From Anaerolineae bacterium (GTDB lineage: Bacteria > Chloroflexota > Anaerolineae > Aggregatilineales > J027), in assembly GCA_008933735.1 (NCBI GenBank), contig WBUL01000023.1:1-35295 (forward strand): 35,295 bases of DNA, read 5' to 3'. The number at the start of each line of letters is the position of its first letter. Position 1 is the stretch's first letter. Both the position numbers and the translations under genes were made by a program. The notes beneath the pieces were generated by a model that did not search any database, was not told the origin of the DNA, and was given only the letters and a program-made list of their open reading frames with translations. Positions 26,334-34,682 of this stretch are shown one piece after another.

Positions 26334-29141
26334 ATGGGTAAAATGAATGCCGAGATGCTCCTCAGAACGAAAATTTCCGTTCCCCCGACCCATCCAGACT
26401 TTATACCCAGACCTCGATTGACCGCGCGGGTCAATGCGGGTGTACGGGGACCGCTTACCCTGCTTTCTGCGCCAGCAGGTTTTGGGAAGACACAACTCCT
26501 GGCAGAGTGGGCTGCGGAAGGTACCCGCGCTATCGCGTGGCTAACCCTGAGTTCCGAGGATAACGATTACGTACGTTTCTTTCGCTATCTCAGCAGCGCT
26601 TTTCAGGAGGTCGAGCCTCGGCTCAGTGATGCAATCCTGGATTACTTGCAGACGGCGGAGAGCAGTCGGTTGGAGATGGCGACCCTACTGATCAATGAGA
26701 TCAGCGCCATTCCAAAAGACCTCATTCTGGTACTGGATGAATACCATGTCCTGGACGATTCGTCCATCATTGCGAGCCTCAACTTTCTCCTGAAGAATCT
26801 CCCGCCCAACCTCCATCTGGTGATCGCCAGTCGCAGTGAACACTCACTCGACCTGGCCCTGCTGCGGGCCAGGGGACAGGTCACGGAAGTAGGCGTTGAT
26901 GACCTGCGCCTTACCACCTATGAGGAAATCGGGCAGTTCGTCAATCAGACCCTGCGGCTTCAACTCCCCCCAGAGGCGATCCAAACGCTGGAGGAACGCA
27001 CAGAAGGATGGATTATCGGACTGCAATTAGCCGCCCTGTCCCTGCGAAACCCGTCTGACCCGAGCAGACTGCTTCGAGGTTTTCAGGGTGATGCCCATTA
27101 CCTCGTTGATTTTTTAGCCCAAGAGGTCTTGCATCAGCAGCCCGAAGACATCCGCCAATTCCTGCTGCGGAGCGCGATTCTGGATGTCCTCTCCGGCCCG
27201 CTGTGTGAGGCGGTGCTTGAATGGGATGCTGCGCCGGGTTATGGAACCCGAATGCTCAATCAACTCGAACACCTGAACCTTTTCATTACGCCTTTAGATG
27301 AGCAGCACCAGTGGTTTCGCTTTCATAACTTATTTGCTGAATTCCTACGCCATACGTTGACGGAGACTCATGCAGCGGAGATGCCTCTACTGCACAAGCG
27401 AGCTGCAACGTGGTTCGAACAGCACGGCAACCTCGACGAAGCCTTCAAGCATGGATGGGCGAGTGGTGATATGGAATGGGCAGCGAACCTTATGGATCGC
27501 AACATCGAAGCACTTATTGAAATTGGCGAAGTTTCGACGCTTACCCAATGGATCAAACATCTGCCCCGCAAGCACATTCGTCAGCGCCCCCGGCTGGGTC
27601 TCGCCTATGCGTGGGGGCTGACTGTGAGCCACCAGTTGGACGATGCCCGATTCTGGCTGGACGTCGTCCAGCAGACTCTGGATGTACGCGATAAGGAACA
27701 ACGCCAGCCAACTCTAACGAACTCCGAGGAAAGTCTTCCCCAGCCTTCGCTGGGTGAGCTGGCACTTGTCCGCTCGAGGCTGGCCCTGATCGCTGGCGAT
27801 TTCCAGCAAGCCGCCGAGTATTCCAGCGTGGCTGTAGGCTATCTTAAGGAGGGTAATCTGTTCATAAAGAGTATGCTTGCGCTCGAAGAGAGCATGACTT
27901 CCTTCTTTTCTGGTGATACTTCCAAGGCGATCGACGCGCTGTACGAGACTGTGGCGATGGCTAGGCGTGCCAACAACCTGTTTGTCCTGATTGTTGCCAC
28001 CTGCCAGTTAGCCGAGATGCAGATGCTCCAGGGGCGCTTGAGCCAGGCGTTCGTTACCCTGCAAAAGGCCCGGTTGCTGGCGGTTGGACCAGATGAAAAA
28101 CCACTGGCTCTGGTGGGAGTTATTGACAATGGGTTAGGCGAGATTCTGCGCGAGCGTAACCGTTTGGAAGAGGCAAAAGCGTACCTCGAACGGGGACGCC
28201 AGCTTAGCCGGGCCGCGTGGGCACCGAGCAGTATGGAAGCCGTGGTTTCGCTCGCTCGACTGCTGCAAAGCCAGGGCGAGATCGCCGAATCGCAGGCGCT
28301 GATCGCGGAAGCGTTTGACCTGGCATTGAGTGCGGAAAACAGCCAGTGGGATGCGGTTTCCATTGCGGCGACGGCGGTGCGGCTGGCCTTGCAGCGCGAT
28401 GATCTGAGCGCCGCGCATCGCTGGTGGGAACAAAGTCGTTTGCGCGACTTCCAGACCGATATAAGACAGGAAAACTATCCGTACCATGTTTTTGAGTATT
28501 TGCTGCTCACGCACGCGCGATACGATTTGGCTATCGGGCAGAATGTCGGAGATACACTTCGCCTACATCAAGCGCTGAAACGGCTGCAAGCGATTCTACC
28601 CCAAGCAGAACAGTTCAAACGAATGGCTTCTCAAATCGAAATCCTGGTGCTGCAAGCAGTGATCGAGTATGCATTGGATAAAGATGATCAAGCGGTTCAT
28701 ACCCTGTTGAGCGCTCTGGCGCTGGGAGAGGCAGAAGATTATCGCCGGATTTATCTCGATGAAGGGCGGGTTATGGTGGAACTCCTGGCTCGCTGCCTGG
28801 TGAAGCAGCAGCAATCCGGCGCATATTATCCCTCCCTTCAGTATATCGAGAGCTTGCTGGAGATTTGCAGACAGGAAGTCGGGATGCGGACCCCCACAGC
28901 AAAGTCTGGGGTTGGAGCAGCAGCCAAAACGCAAGATGATTTTACCATTTTCCTCTCGGCACGTGAGCTTGAAGTGCTGTCTCTGATCGCGCAGGGAAAA
29001 TCCAATCAGGAAATTGCCGCTCAGCTCTATCTGGCTTTGAACACGGTGAAACGCCACGCTTCCAATATCTATGACAAGCTGGGAGTGAAGAAACGCACTG
29101 AGGCAGTTGCGAAAGCCCGCCAGCTTGGCTTAATCCCCTAA
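26334..29141 (+). CDS. MalT-like LuxR-family ATP-dependent transcriptional activator
   Basis: A 935-residue LAL/MalT-type regulator of the STAND class. An N-terminal NTPase has Walker A APAGFGKT (46-53) and Walker B LILVLDE (130-136). A winged-helix/TPR-like helical sensor region (about 250-860) follows. The C-terminal LuxR helix-turn-helix lies in the last ~65 residues (LSARELEVLSLIAQGKSNQEIA ... NTVKRHASNIYDKLGVK). Such proteins bind an inducer, oligomerise with ATP and activate promoters from sites close to the -35 box. Three nearby promoters share a ~40-bp element of that kind (29156, 30226, 32058), so it is the natural candidate regulator. Start at 26334 or the Met three codons later; a small GGAGA/TCTCC inverted repeat lies just before the ATG. 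Confidence 0.9.
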   Translation: MGKMNAEMLLRTKISVPPTHPDFIPRPRLTARVNAGVRGPLTLLSAPAGFGKTQLLAEWAAEGTRAIAWLTLSSEDNDYVRFFRYLSSAFQEVEPRLSDAILDYLQTAESSRLEMATLLINEISAIPKDLILVLDEYHVLDDSSIIASLNFLLKNLPPNLHLVIASRSEHSLDLALLRARGQVTEVGVDDLRLTTYEEIGQFVNQTLRLQLPPEAIQTLEERTEGWIIGLQLAALSLRNPSDPSRLLRGFQGDAHYLVDFLAQEVLHQQPEDIRQFLLRSAILDVLSGPLCEAVLEWDAAPGYGTRMLNQLEHLNLFITPLDEQHQWFRFHNLFAEFLRHTLTETHAAEMPLLHKRAATWFEQHGNLDEAFKHGWASGDMEWAANLMDRNIEALIEIGEVSTLTQWIKHLPRKHIRQRPRLGLAYAWGLTVSHQLDDARFWLDVVQQTLDVRDKEQRQPTLTNSEESLPQPSLGELALVRSRLALIAGDFQQAAEYSSVAVGYLKEGNLFIKSMLALEESMTSFFSGDTSKAIDALYETVAMARRANNLFVLIVATCQLAEMQMLQGRLSQAFVTLQKARLLAVGPDEKPLALVGVIDNGLGEILRERNRLEEAKAYLERGRQLSRAAWAPSSMEAVVSLARLLQSQGEIAESQALIAEAFDLALSAENSQWDAVSIAATAVRLALQRDDLSAAHRWWEQSRLRDFQTDIRQENYPYHVFEYLLLTHARYDLAIGQNVGDTLRLHQALKRLQAILPQAEQFKRMASQIEILVLQAVIEYALDKDDQAVHTLLSALALGEAEDYRRIYLDEGRVMVELLARCLVKQQQSGAYYPSLQYIESLLEICRQEVGMRTPTAKSGVGAAAKTQDDFTIFLSARELEVLSLIAQGKSNQEIAAQLYLALNTVKRHASNIYDKLGVKKRTEAVAKARQLGLIP

Positions 29142-29155
29142 ATTCTCCTTCGCGA

Positions 29156-29219
29156 TTCTGAAAATGACACTTTTATAGCGCTTTCGATTCATGACAGCGG
29201 ACATACTTGCCCCTATGCT
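29156..29219 (+). promoter_or_regulatory. Shared promoter element, copy 1 (patatin unit)
   Basis: First of three copies of a ~40-bp element: conserved TTCTGAAAATGACAC (from 29156), then TTTATAGC, then CTTTCGATTCATGACA ending at 29196. Its last six bases, ATGACA (29191-29196), act as a -35-like box, followed after exactly 17 bp by TATGCT (29214-29219). The leader to the patatin start is about 160 nt. Confidence 0.6.
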
Positions 29220-29383
29220 GGGGATAGCAACGTCATGAAGGCCTAACATCCAGCAGGTGGAGATGGACTACCTACCGATGAACCGATTCTTCATGAATCT
29301 GGGCTTCACCGATTTGAAGAGAATGGCTCAACCTGCTGAAAGACATCATTGTGAGGTCAAAAGAGAATCCTGGAGGATGGATG

Positions 29384-30211
29384 ATGAAAAAATGTCTGGC
29401 ATTTGTGCTAGGCGGCGGCGGAGCACGCGGCGCTTTGCAGGTTGGCGCATTACGAGCTTTATTTGAGGCTGGCCTCAAGCCTGACCTGCTCGTGGGAACC
29501 TCAATTGGAGCCGTTAATGCCACCGGCTTGGCACTTTGGGGAATAGACCTGGCTGGAGTAGAGGCGCTGGACCGAATCTGGCAGGATACGGCTGGCGCTG
29601 ATTTCATGGACCCTTACCTGCCGCGCGTGTTTCTGCGCCAAATTCTTGGGCAACGAAACACACAAGCCAGCCAACAGGTTGCACAGTTCTTCGAATCACT
29701 TGGCGTGACCTCTGACTTGCGCTTTGACCAAATATCAGGAGTGCGTGTGGCCTTAATTAGTGCTGATCTCGTGTCAGGGCAGCCGGTCATTTACGGGCAG
29801 GATTTAGGCCAATCCGTTCTGGAAGGGCTGGTTGCCTCGATTGCGCTGCCACCCTGGTTCACGCCAATCGAAAAAGATGGTCGTCGCGTTGTAGACGGAG
29901 GGGCCCTCAGTAATCTGCCCATCGAACCTGCCCTGACAATGGGAGCGACGGAGATTATCGCCCTCGACATTGACGATCCTAACCTTACATTATTGGGGAA
30001 TGAGGGCGGACCGCTCAATCAACTAGAGAAACTCTGTTTCGCAGTATATGGGCGAATGGTTCATTTAGAAATTGCTTTGGCAGAGGCACGAGGAGTACCC
30101 GTCCATCACATCGCGTTAAGGAGTCCTGCCGCAACCTACTCGTGGGATTTCAGCAACTATCAAGCGTTGGTCAAAACGGGCTATGAAATTACCAGTCGGC
30201 AGATCCCCTGA
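29384..30211 (+). CDS. Patatin-like phospholipase (RssA/YlbK type)
   Basis: A 275-residue cytoplasmic patatin-fold hydrolase, expected to cleave acyl esters of phospholipids or other lipids. The oxyanion-hole motif GGGGARG (10-16), nucleophile Ser40 in GTSIG (38-42) and catalytic Asp171 in DGG (171-173) are all present, so it should be active. I chose the second of two adjacent ATGs, 7 nt after GGAGG; the frame from 29351 (GTG) has no site. It lies behind copy 1 of the shared promoter element and 242 bp after the MalT-like regulator. Small frames in its leader look spurious. Confidence 0.88.
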   Translation: MKKCLAFVLGGGGARGALQVGALRALFEAGLKPDLLVGTSIGAVNATGLALWGIDLAGVEALDRIWQDTAGADFMDPYLPRVFLRQILGQRNTQASQQVAQFFESLGVTSDLRFDQISGVRVALISADLVSGQPVIYGQDLGQSVLEGLVASIALPPWFTPIEKDGRRVVDGGALSNLPIEPALTMGATEIIALDIDDPNLTLLGNEGGPLNQLEKLCFAVYGRMVHLEIALAEARGVPVHHIALRSPAATYSWDFSNYQALVKTGYEITSRQIP

Positions 30212-30225
30212 GTTCGACTTGGCGG

Positions 30226-30289
30226 TTCTGAAAATGACTCTTTTATAGCACTTTCGATTCATGACAGGCGATTCGCCCGGTCATAGACT
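30226..30289 (+). promoter_or_regulatory. Shared promoter element, copy 2 (small ORF/kinase unit)
   Basis: Second copy, 40 of 42 bases identical to copy 1 over TTCTG...GACAG (30226-30267). ATGACA (30261-30266) is followed after 17 bp by TAGACT (30284-30289). It starts 15 bp after the patatin stop and drives the 83-aa frame and probably the PAS kinase. Confidence 0.6.
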
Positions 30290-30378
30290 ATGGGCAGCAG
30301 AATAACTAACCATAACCTGCTGCTTCCGCAATAGTGAATAGGCCGGAGGCAGAGGCACACAGCAGAGGACAGGTAACC

Positions 30379-30630
30379 ATGCGCGGCTTGATGGGAGATC
30401 GACTATTAAAACAGTTCCTTGGGAGCATCCTGCTCCCACCCGAATTCAATCAACTTCGGGTATTGGGTTCAACGTCAGACAACGACGAAACAACAACTCC
30501 ATCAGAAACGACCGAAGTAAAAGCGCAGTCACGGATGCCCGATCCAACTGATCCAGGCGGTGAAACGACGAACGCATCCACTTCGGAAGCCGGAGAGAAG
30601 CCTCTCAAGAGATGGAAACGTGGTATCTGA
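30379..30630 (+). CDS. Hypothetical small protein (83 aa), Thr/Ser/Glu-rich
   Basis: A frame starting at an ATG preceded by AGAGGACAGG. The N-terminal ~25 residues (MRGLMGDRLLKQFLGSILLP) could form an amphipathic helix; the middle is Thr/Ser/Asp/Glu-rich and the end basic (KPLKRWKRGI). No known family recognised. It lies between copy 2 of the shared promoter element and the PAS kinase, 119 bp before the latter. It could be a small regulator or partner, or a leader ORF. Confidence 0.45.
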   Translation: MRGLMGDRLLKQFLGSILLPPEFNQLRVLGSTSDNDETTTPSETTEVKAQSRMPDPTDPGGETTNASTSEAGEKPLKRWKRGI

Positions 30631-30749
30631 CAACTTGGATCGTCAAGGACGCAGCGATGCCCTCTCATAAGGGGTCTGATCTTGACTACCAGCAACTCAG
30701 AATTTGGAGTATTCTTTCAGTCACCTACTTTAGGTGTGACAGGGAACAG

Positions 30750-31871
30750 ATGGACTACACCAATGGAGACCTTGATCTAAAAAAACAGATAGAGCGCCTG
30801 GACGCGCACTATCGCCGCCTGGTTGACAGCATCAGTGAAGGTGTCGCGGTGGTGACCCTCGACGGCGTTATCGCCAGTCTCAGCCCTGTTTTTGAAAGAA
30901 GCGGCTGGCCGACCAGCCAACTCATTGGAAAGCACATTCAATCGCTTATCCATCCGGCAGATTTGCCGCTTACGATTGAACGCTTGCAGCGTTTAAGCAA
31001 TGGGGAGCAGGTACCGCCGGGGAAGCTGCGTCTATTACATCGTTCGGGGGAGTATCTCCCAGTGGAGGTGGTCGCGCATCCGGAAATTGAAGAGGGCAAA
31101 GTTCAGGATGTCTGGGTGCTGGTTCGAGACTTATCCAAAGATGAGCAGTTAGCCAAGCAGCAGGCGGCGCTTTCACAGGAGCAAAGTCACGTTCGGTCGC
31201 TCCTTGACTTAATCCGCGCTGCGGTGAACAGAGCACGCTCCCCCTTGACGGTGGTTAATCTGGCTGTTTACCGACTGTTAAGGCAAATCAGCGAGCCAAT
31301 CGCTCTCTCTACTGTTGAGAGTATCGAACTGAACATTCAGCACCTGGTACAGCTTATTGAGCGTGTACTGGCTATGGCCGAACTCGATGCCAATCGCGTG
31401 CATTTTGCTTTTGGACCAGTCCAACTCAACCAACTCCTCCACTACATTGGAATCACCATGTGCCCCCTGGCTGAAGCCAAGAAAATTACGCTCACGCTCA
31501 AACCCGCTGATAAGCTTCCGGCGGTGAGAGCGGACGAGCTGCAACTGTATCGCGCGATAAAAGAGGTGGTCGAAAACGCCCTTGAATATACGCCGGAAAA
31601 TGGCACCGTCACGGTCTGTACATTCAGGAGAGAGACTTATGGTGTCGTTGAAGTGCAAGACACGGGGATAGGGATTGCTCCTGATCTGATGCCGCACCTA
31701 TTCGAGCGGTTCTATCACTTCAACCTGCCTACCTTTGGACCCGAAAAACTTGGCCTGGGGCTGCCGATTGCAAAGAAAATAGTCGATCAGCACGATGGAA
31801 CCATCAGCGTGGTAAGCGCATCCGGCAGTGGGAGTACCTTCACCATTGCTATTCCCCTCTACAGCTCATAG
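30750..31871 (+). CDS. PAS-domain sensor histidine-kinase-like protein lacking the H-box His
   Basis: A 373-residue soluble protein: short coiled coil, a PAS domain (about 22-130), a dimerisation helix pair and an HATPase_c domain (about 255-373). The ATP site looks intact: N-box with Asn276 in ENALEYTP, DTGIGI (304-309), FERF and GLGLP (335-339). In the H-box, where kinases read SHxLRTPL, this protein reads VNRARSPLT, so the phospho-accepting His is Asn160. No response regulator is adjacent. It may be a pseudokinase, signal through ATP-driven shape change, or pair with another kinase. I took the ATG at 30750 (AGGGAACAG before it); the frame is open from 30612 but that part looks non-coding. 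Confidence 0.85.
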   Translation: MDYTNGDLDLKKQIERLDAHYRRLVDSISEGVAVVTLDGVIASLSPVFERSGWPTSQLIGKHIQSLIHPADLPLTIERLQRLSNGEQVPPGKLRLLHRSGEYLPVEVVAHPEIEEGKVQDVWVLVRDLSKDEQLAKQQAALSQEQSHVRSLLDLIRAAVNRARSPLTVVNLAVYRLLRQISEPIALSTVESIELNIQHLVQLIERVLAMAELDANRVHFAFGPVQLNQLLHYIGITMCPLAEAKKITLTLKPADKLPAVRADELQLYRAIKEVVENALEYTPENGTVTVCTFRRETYGVVEVQDTGIGIAPDLMPHLFERFYHFNLPTFGPEKLGLGLPIAKKIVDQHDGTISVVSASGSGSTFTIAIPLYSS

Positions 31872-31898
31872 GTAGGTTTCATTTGAGGTCGTCCCAGG

Positions 31899-31916
31899 GT
31901 GCATCTATGGATGCAC
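31899..31916. other. Perfect hairpin after the kinase gene
   Basis: GTGCATC-TATG-GATGCAC, 7-bp stem with a 4-nt loop, 28 bp after the kinase stop; possibly a weak terminator without a T run. The rest of 31872-32172 holds only this and copy 3 of the shared promoter element; no gene is seen. Confidence 0.45.
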
Positions 31917-32057
31917 GCTACACATAACCCACATATTAGACACGCCTCAGCCCTTCAAAGTGCTTTCTTATCCCGAACTCACATTATTGTCATTTGCATA
32001 GATTGGTAAAAGCTCGGTACGCGCACGGTACACCCGTTGAAGCAGTGCCTCTAACAC

Positions 32058-32120
32058 TTCCGAAATAACACTTTTGTAGCACTTTCGATTCATGACGATA
32101 TACCCGCTCAGGTCTACCCT
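32058..32120 (+). promoter_or_regulatory. Shared promoter element, copy 3 (coiled-coil/HdeD unit)
   Basis: Third, more divergent copy: TTCCGAAATAACAC at 32058 with one base fewer than copies 1 and 2, then the fully conserved CTTTCGATTCATGAC (32082-32096). ATGACG (32092-32097) is followed after 17 bp by TACCCT (32115-32120), a weak -10. It precedes the coiled-coil protein gene by about 50 bp. Confidence 0.55.
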
Positions 32121-32172
32121 GGATGTAACGTATGCAAGTGATCGGCATGAACCGATCAAAAAGGAGCACATC

Positions 32173-32604
32173 ATGAAGAAGTTATCGCAACAGTTCCTTG
32201 AACTGAGCCAACACTTAGCCGCCTTAGAAAATCGAGCTGAGGCGATCCGTGCAGAAAATCGCAAGGAGTTCGAGACGTATGTGGCGGAAGCCCGAGCCAG
32301 AGTGAAGTCCTTCCAGGATGCATTTACAGCCCGACTGGACGAGGCGGAAGAATCATTGGCTGCTCAGTGGCGTGAGGTGGAAGAGGCTTTCACTGCCCAG
32401 GTCACTCGTGCCCGGCGCAACATAGATGAGCGGAAAAATGCTGTTGATCTGAAGGGTGCCAAGGCACACGCAGATGTCGCTGAACACTATGCTGAGGTTG
32501 CTGCCGAGTTTGCTCAACTGGCTGCGACTGAAGCCGAGGCTGCAATGATCGAAGCGAAAGAAGCGCGCGTGCGTGCCCTCTCCCTGGAGCAGAAAGCTTC
32601 GTAA
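32173..32604 (+). CDS. Alpha-helical coiled-coil protein (143 aa)
   Basis: An almost wholly helical, Ala/Glu/Arg-rich protein with heptad-like spacing from about residue 5 to the end (LSQHLAALENRAEAIRAENR, then VAEHYAEVAAEFAQLAATEA). No signal peptide or membrane segment. It resembles phasin-like or apolipoprotein-like stress proteins in general character, but I cannot name a family. The ATG is preceded by AAAGGAG at 6 nt; the longer frame from 32092 overlaps the promoter element and is not used. Probably co-transcribed with the HdeD-like gene 118 bp downstream. Confidence 0.7.
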   Translation: MKKLSQQFLELSQHLAALENRAEAIRAENRKEFETYVAEARARVKSFQDAFTARLDEAEESLAAQWREVEEAFTAQVTRARRNIDERKNAVDLKGAKAHADVAEHYAEVAAEFAQLAATEAEAAMIEAKEARVRALSLEQKAS

Positions 32605-32722
32605 GGTTGTGAAGCCCCTGGGTTGGTCATTCGATCAAGGGGCGCAATCTGCCGCCGATGATTCCCCCGGTTCCACCGAGGACAACTATCGAAAATCTGT
32701 CAAATCACAAAGGAAATGAATC

Positions 32723-33304
32723 ATGAAACATCTGTCGGTTAGCAACGGGGACATGTTCCTGGTCAGGGGTATCCTGGCGATCCTCTTTGGCATTGCCACC
32801 CTGCTCATGCCCGGAATTACCCTCATCGTACTCGTCGCGCTGTTCGGCGCTTATGCGCTGGTAGACGGCATCCTTCTCAGCATGATTGCGATCAAGGATC
32901 GCAAAAGTCGTCCTAATTGGTGGCTGATGCTGCTCACGGGTCTGGTCAACATCACTGCTGGCGTCGTGACTTTTGTGTGGCCGGGAATCACCGCCGTAAG
33001 CCTGTTCTACATCATCATTGCCTGGGCTATGACCACGGGTATTCTCGAGGTGATCTATGCAATCCGCTTCCGCAAAGCCATCGAAGGCGAGGGGCTGTTG
33101 GTTCTGGATGGCATTCTCTCGGTCGCCTTTGGTATTTTGCTCATCGCGCAGCCTGTCGCCGGGGCGCTGACTGTCCTGTGGATGATCGGCGTCTATGCGA
33201 TTGCCTACGGTGCAATGCTGGTGGTGCTGGCCTTCCAACTGCGAAACCTGGAAGCCAAATATGGTGTACCGCAGTTCGAGCGTCGCCCCGCTCATCAATC
33301 GTGA
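32723..33304 (+). CDS. HdeD-family (DUF308) integral membrane protein
   Basis: A 193-residue protein with six hydrophobic segments arranged as three hairpins, each carrying the repeat pattern of the HdeD/DUF308 family (GILAILFGIATLLMPGITL, LLTGLVNITAGVVTFVWPG, LDGILSVAFGILLIAQP). HdeD contributes to acid resistance at high cell density in E. coli; in most bacteria its role is unknown. AAAGGAAATG precedes the ATG. Likely second gene of the unit begun by the coiled-coil protein, which suggests an envelope or stress response. Confidence 0.88.
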   Translation: MKHLSVSNGDMFLVRGILAILFGIATLLMPGITLIVLVALFGAYALVDGILLSMIAIKDRKSRPNWWLMLLTGLVNITAGVVTFVWPGITAVSLFYIIIAWAMTTGILEVIYAIRFRKAIEGEGLLVLDGILSVAFGILLIAQPVAGALTVLWMIGVYAIAYGAMLVVLAFQLRNLEAKYGVPQFERRPAHQS

Positions 33305-33322
33305 ACGTATCACTATGGCAAC

Positions 33323-33358
33323 GCTCACAACCACCTGACAGCTCAGGCGGTTGTGAGC
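33323..33358. terminator. Long hairpin after the HdeD-like gene
   Basis: Two 16-base arms (33323-33338 and 33343-33358) pair with a single mismatch around a CAGC loop, starting 19 bp after the HdeD stop. Very stable in RNA; no T run follows, so it is either a factor-assisted terminator or 3'-end stabiliser. Confidence 0.5.
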
Positions 33359-33402
33359 CACCCCAACGCCTGTAAAGCAGCGCCACTAAGCATACAGCAC
33401 AA

Positions 33403-33417
33403 GCCGACAGAGTCGGC
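33403..33417. other. Short hairpin GCCGAC-AGA-GTCGGC
   Basis: A 6-bp perfect inverted repeat with a 3-nt spacer, in the gap before the gene at 33507. It may be an operator or a weak terminator. Confidence 0.3.
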
Positions 33418-33506
33418 CTGAGGCAGTGAATACGAATTATTAAATCGGTGTCGAAAACCATACGTACTTTGGTGCTATATACACAAATCACAGGAGTGTA
33501 AACCCT

Positions 33507-34049
33507 ATGTCCCTTTTCAAATGCGACCCCGGTATGGAAATCAGTGGCAACCTTGCCATCTCGTTGTTGGTCAATTTGCAAGCTGAGGATTTCCAGCCTT
33601 TCCTTGAGAAGTATGGCTTTGCCGATGTCAAACCTGATCAATGGTATTCGTATCAGGGTCTTCTCAATATCTTCAAGGAAGTATCTGGGCAGCCCGGCTC
33701 AACGTTCAATTTTGTGGCGGTTGGTATGGCGGCGGTTGACCGCTACGATTTACCCTCACAAATTGCCAGCATGAGCCTTGAAGAATTCTTTCTCAATGTC
33801 ATGCCGACACTGATTGCGGGGCAATATCGTAATGGTGAGCCAACTCAGGTAGGCGTCGAAAAAGTGGCAGAAAAGCACCTGCTGATCAAAACCGCCTCCG
33901 CTTATCCTGATGACGCAGCCTATGGCTTTATGTATGGGTTTGCTCGTCGCTTTATGAGAGGGGGGCGCTTCACCCTCAGATATGATGAGAATCACACGCG
34001 ACATGATTTCGGTGGTGAGGAAACCCTTATACATTTGACATGGGAGTAA
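33507..34049 (+). CDS. Conserved-looking hypothetical protein (180 aa)
   Basis: A soluble alpha/beta protein with no signal peptide. The second half (residues ~115-180) has a patterned core: EKHLLIKTASAYPDDAAYG, GFARRFMRGGRFTLRYDE and GGEETLIHLTW. I recall similar proteins among Chloroflexota sensor-type hypotheticals and the overall pattern is faintly like heme-NO-binding-associated or V4R-type small-molecule domains, but I cannot assign a family. ACAGGAG precedes the ATG at 9 nt; a CTATAT -10-like sequence is at about 33474. CRISPR spacer 5 in this window nearly matches bases 33669-33694 inside it. Confidence 0.7.
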   Translation: MSLFKCDPGMEISGNLAISLLVNLQAEDFQPFLEKYGFADVKPDQWYSYQGLLNIFKEVSGQPGSTFNFVAVGMAAVDRYDLPSQIASMSLEEFFLNVMPTLIAGQYRNGEPTQVGVEKVAEKHLLIKTASAYPDDAAYGFMYGFARRFMRGGRFTLRYDENHTRHDFGGEETLIHLTWE

Positions 34050-34064
34050 GCTGTGCGGTGTATC

Positions 34065-34099
34065 ATCCGCTGTGGATGTGCTAACTCGCAGCGGATTTT
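34065..34099 (+). terminator. Probable terminator after the 180-aa gene
   Basis: ATCCGCTG (34065-34072) pairs with CAGCGGAT (34089-34096) around a 16-nt loop and is followed by TTT, 16 bp after the stop. The large loop makes it weaker than a classical terminator. Confidence 0.5.
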
Positions 34100-34220
34100 A
34101 CGCCCGGTTCACGAAACCGATGTAACGACGGCGCAGAAGTCTGCTCGACTTATTCTCTGGGGCCTGCACGGGCCGATTTTTGCTGCGAGTGCTCAAGGCG
34201 AATGATTGTGGGAATGCAGT

Positions 34221-34607
34221 TTAGAGATAGGGTTTAACCGGAAGGCTGTCGCCCAGCAGTATCTTCATATCTTTGAGATTATGCGTATAGAACGGAACCC
34301 TCAGGCGGAAGGCGACGGAGGCAATCAGACAATCCATGATGGCGATGCTCTGACTCAGACGATGGGTTTTAAGCTGCTGCATCGCCCAGTTTTGATCCTC
34401 TGGAAGCAATGGAATCAGCTCAAACTGCTGCATGATCACCTCGCAGGCTTGCTGCCCCGACTTACTACCCGCGCCATACATGACTTCCATCCAGGTGATG
34501 GGGGTGATGCTAAGCGGTTGCGACAGTGAACCATCCCAGGTGAGCGCGGGAGCATAACGACGATACAGATGAATCACGACTGTGGTATCTGCGAGCGCCG
34601 TGGTCAT
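34221..34607 (-). CDS. PIN-domain ribonuclease, VapC-like toxin
   Basis: A 128-residue PIN-domain protein, expected to be a metal-dependent ribonuclease toxin. The acidic residues are visible: Asp7 (ALADTTVV), Glu41 (TWMEVMYG), Asp92 (IMDCLIAS) and Asp113 in THNLKDM, so it looks active. The ATG has GAGGAAGC just before it and overlaps, as ATGA, the stop of a 25-codon antitoxin-like tail that is cut off by the first CRISPR repeat. The frame is open further upstream but only through CRISPR repeats, so that longer reading is rejected. Without an antitoxin its product would need another control. Confidence 0.88.
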   Translation of the reverse strand: MTTALADTTVVIHLYRRYAPALTWDGSLSQPLSITPITWMEVMYGAGSKSGQQACEVIMQQFELIPLLPEDQNWAMQQLKTHRLSQSIAIMDCLIASVAFRLRVPFYTHNLKDMKILLGDSLPVKPYL

Positions 34608-34681
34608 GCTTCCTCGCCCCAGTCGCCCAGTCGTTTCTGGCGTTGTTCCCGACGAATTTGCTTCACCCACTCCACCAGGCG
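34604..34681 (-). pseudogene. Remnant 3' end of an antitoxin gene
   Basis: A 25-codon minus-strand frame reading RLVEWVKQIRREQRQKRLGD then WGEEA, stop TGA overlapping the toxin ATG as ATGA, the usual coupling in vapBC-type pairs. Charge pattern and position suit the C-terminal toxin-binding tail of an antitoxin. The frame is closed at its 5' side by a TGA created at the edge of the first CRISPR repeat (34683), so its DNA-binding N-terminus is gone. Confidence 0.5.
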
Positions 34682-34682
34682 C

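Noticed and set aside
29257..29466. Small ORF overlapping the patatin start
   Set aside because: The downstream half is patatin sequence read out of frame, with an Arg-rich unnatural tail; the leader part alone is too short to support.
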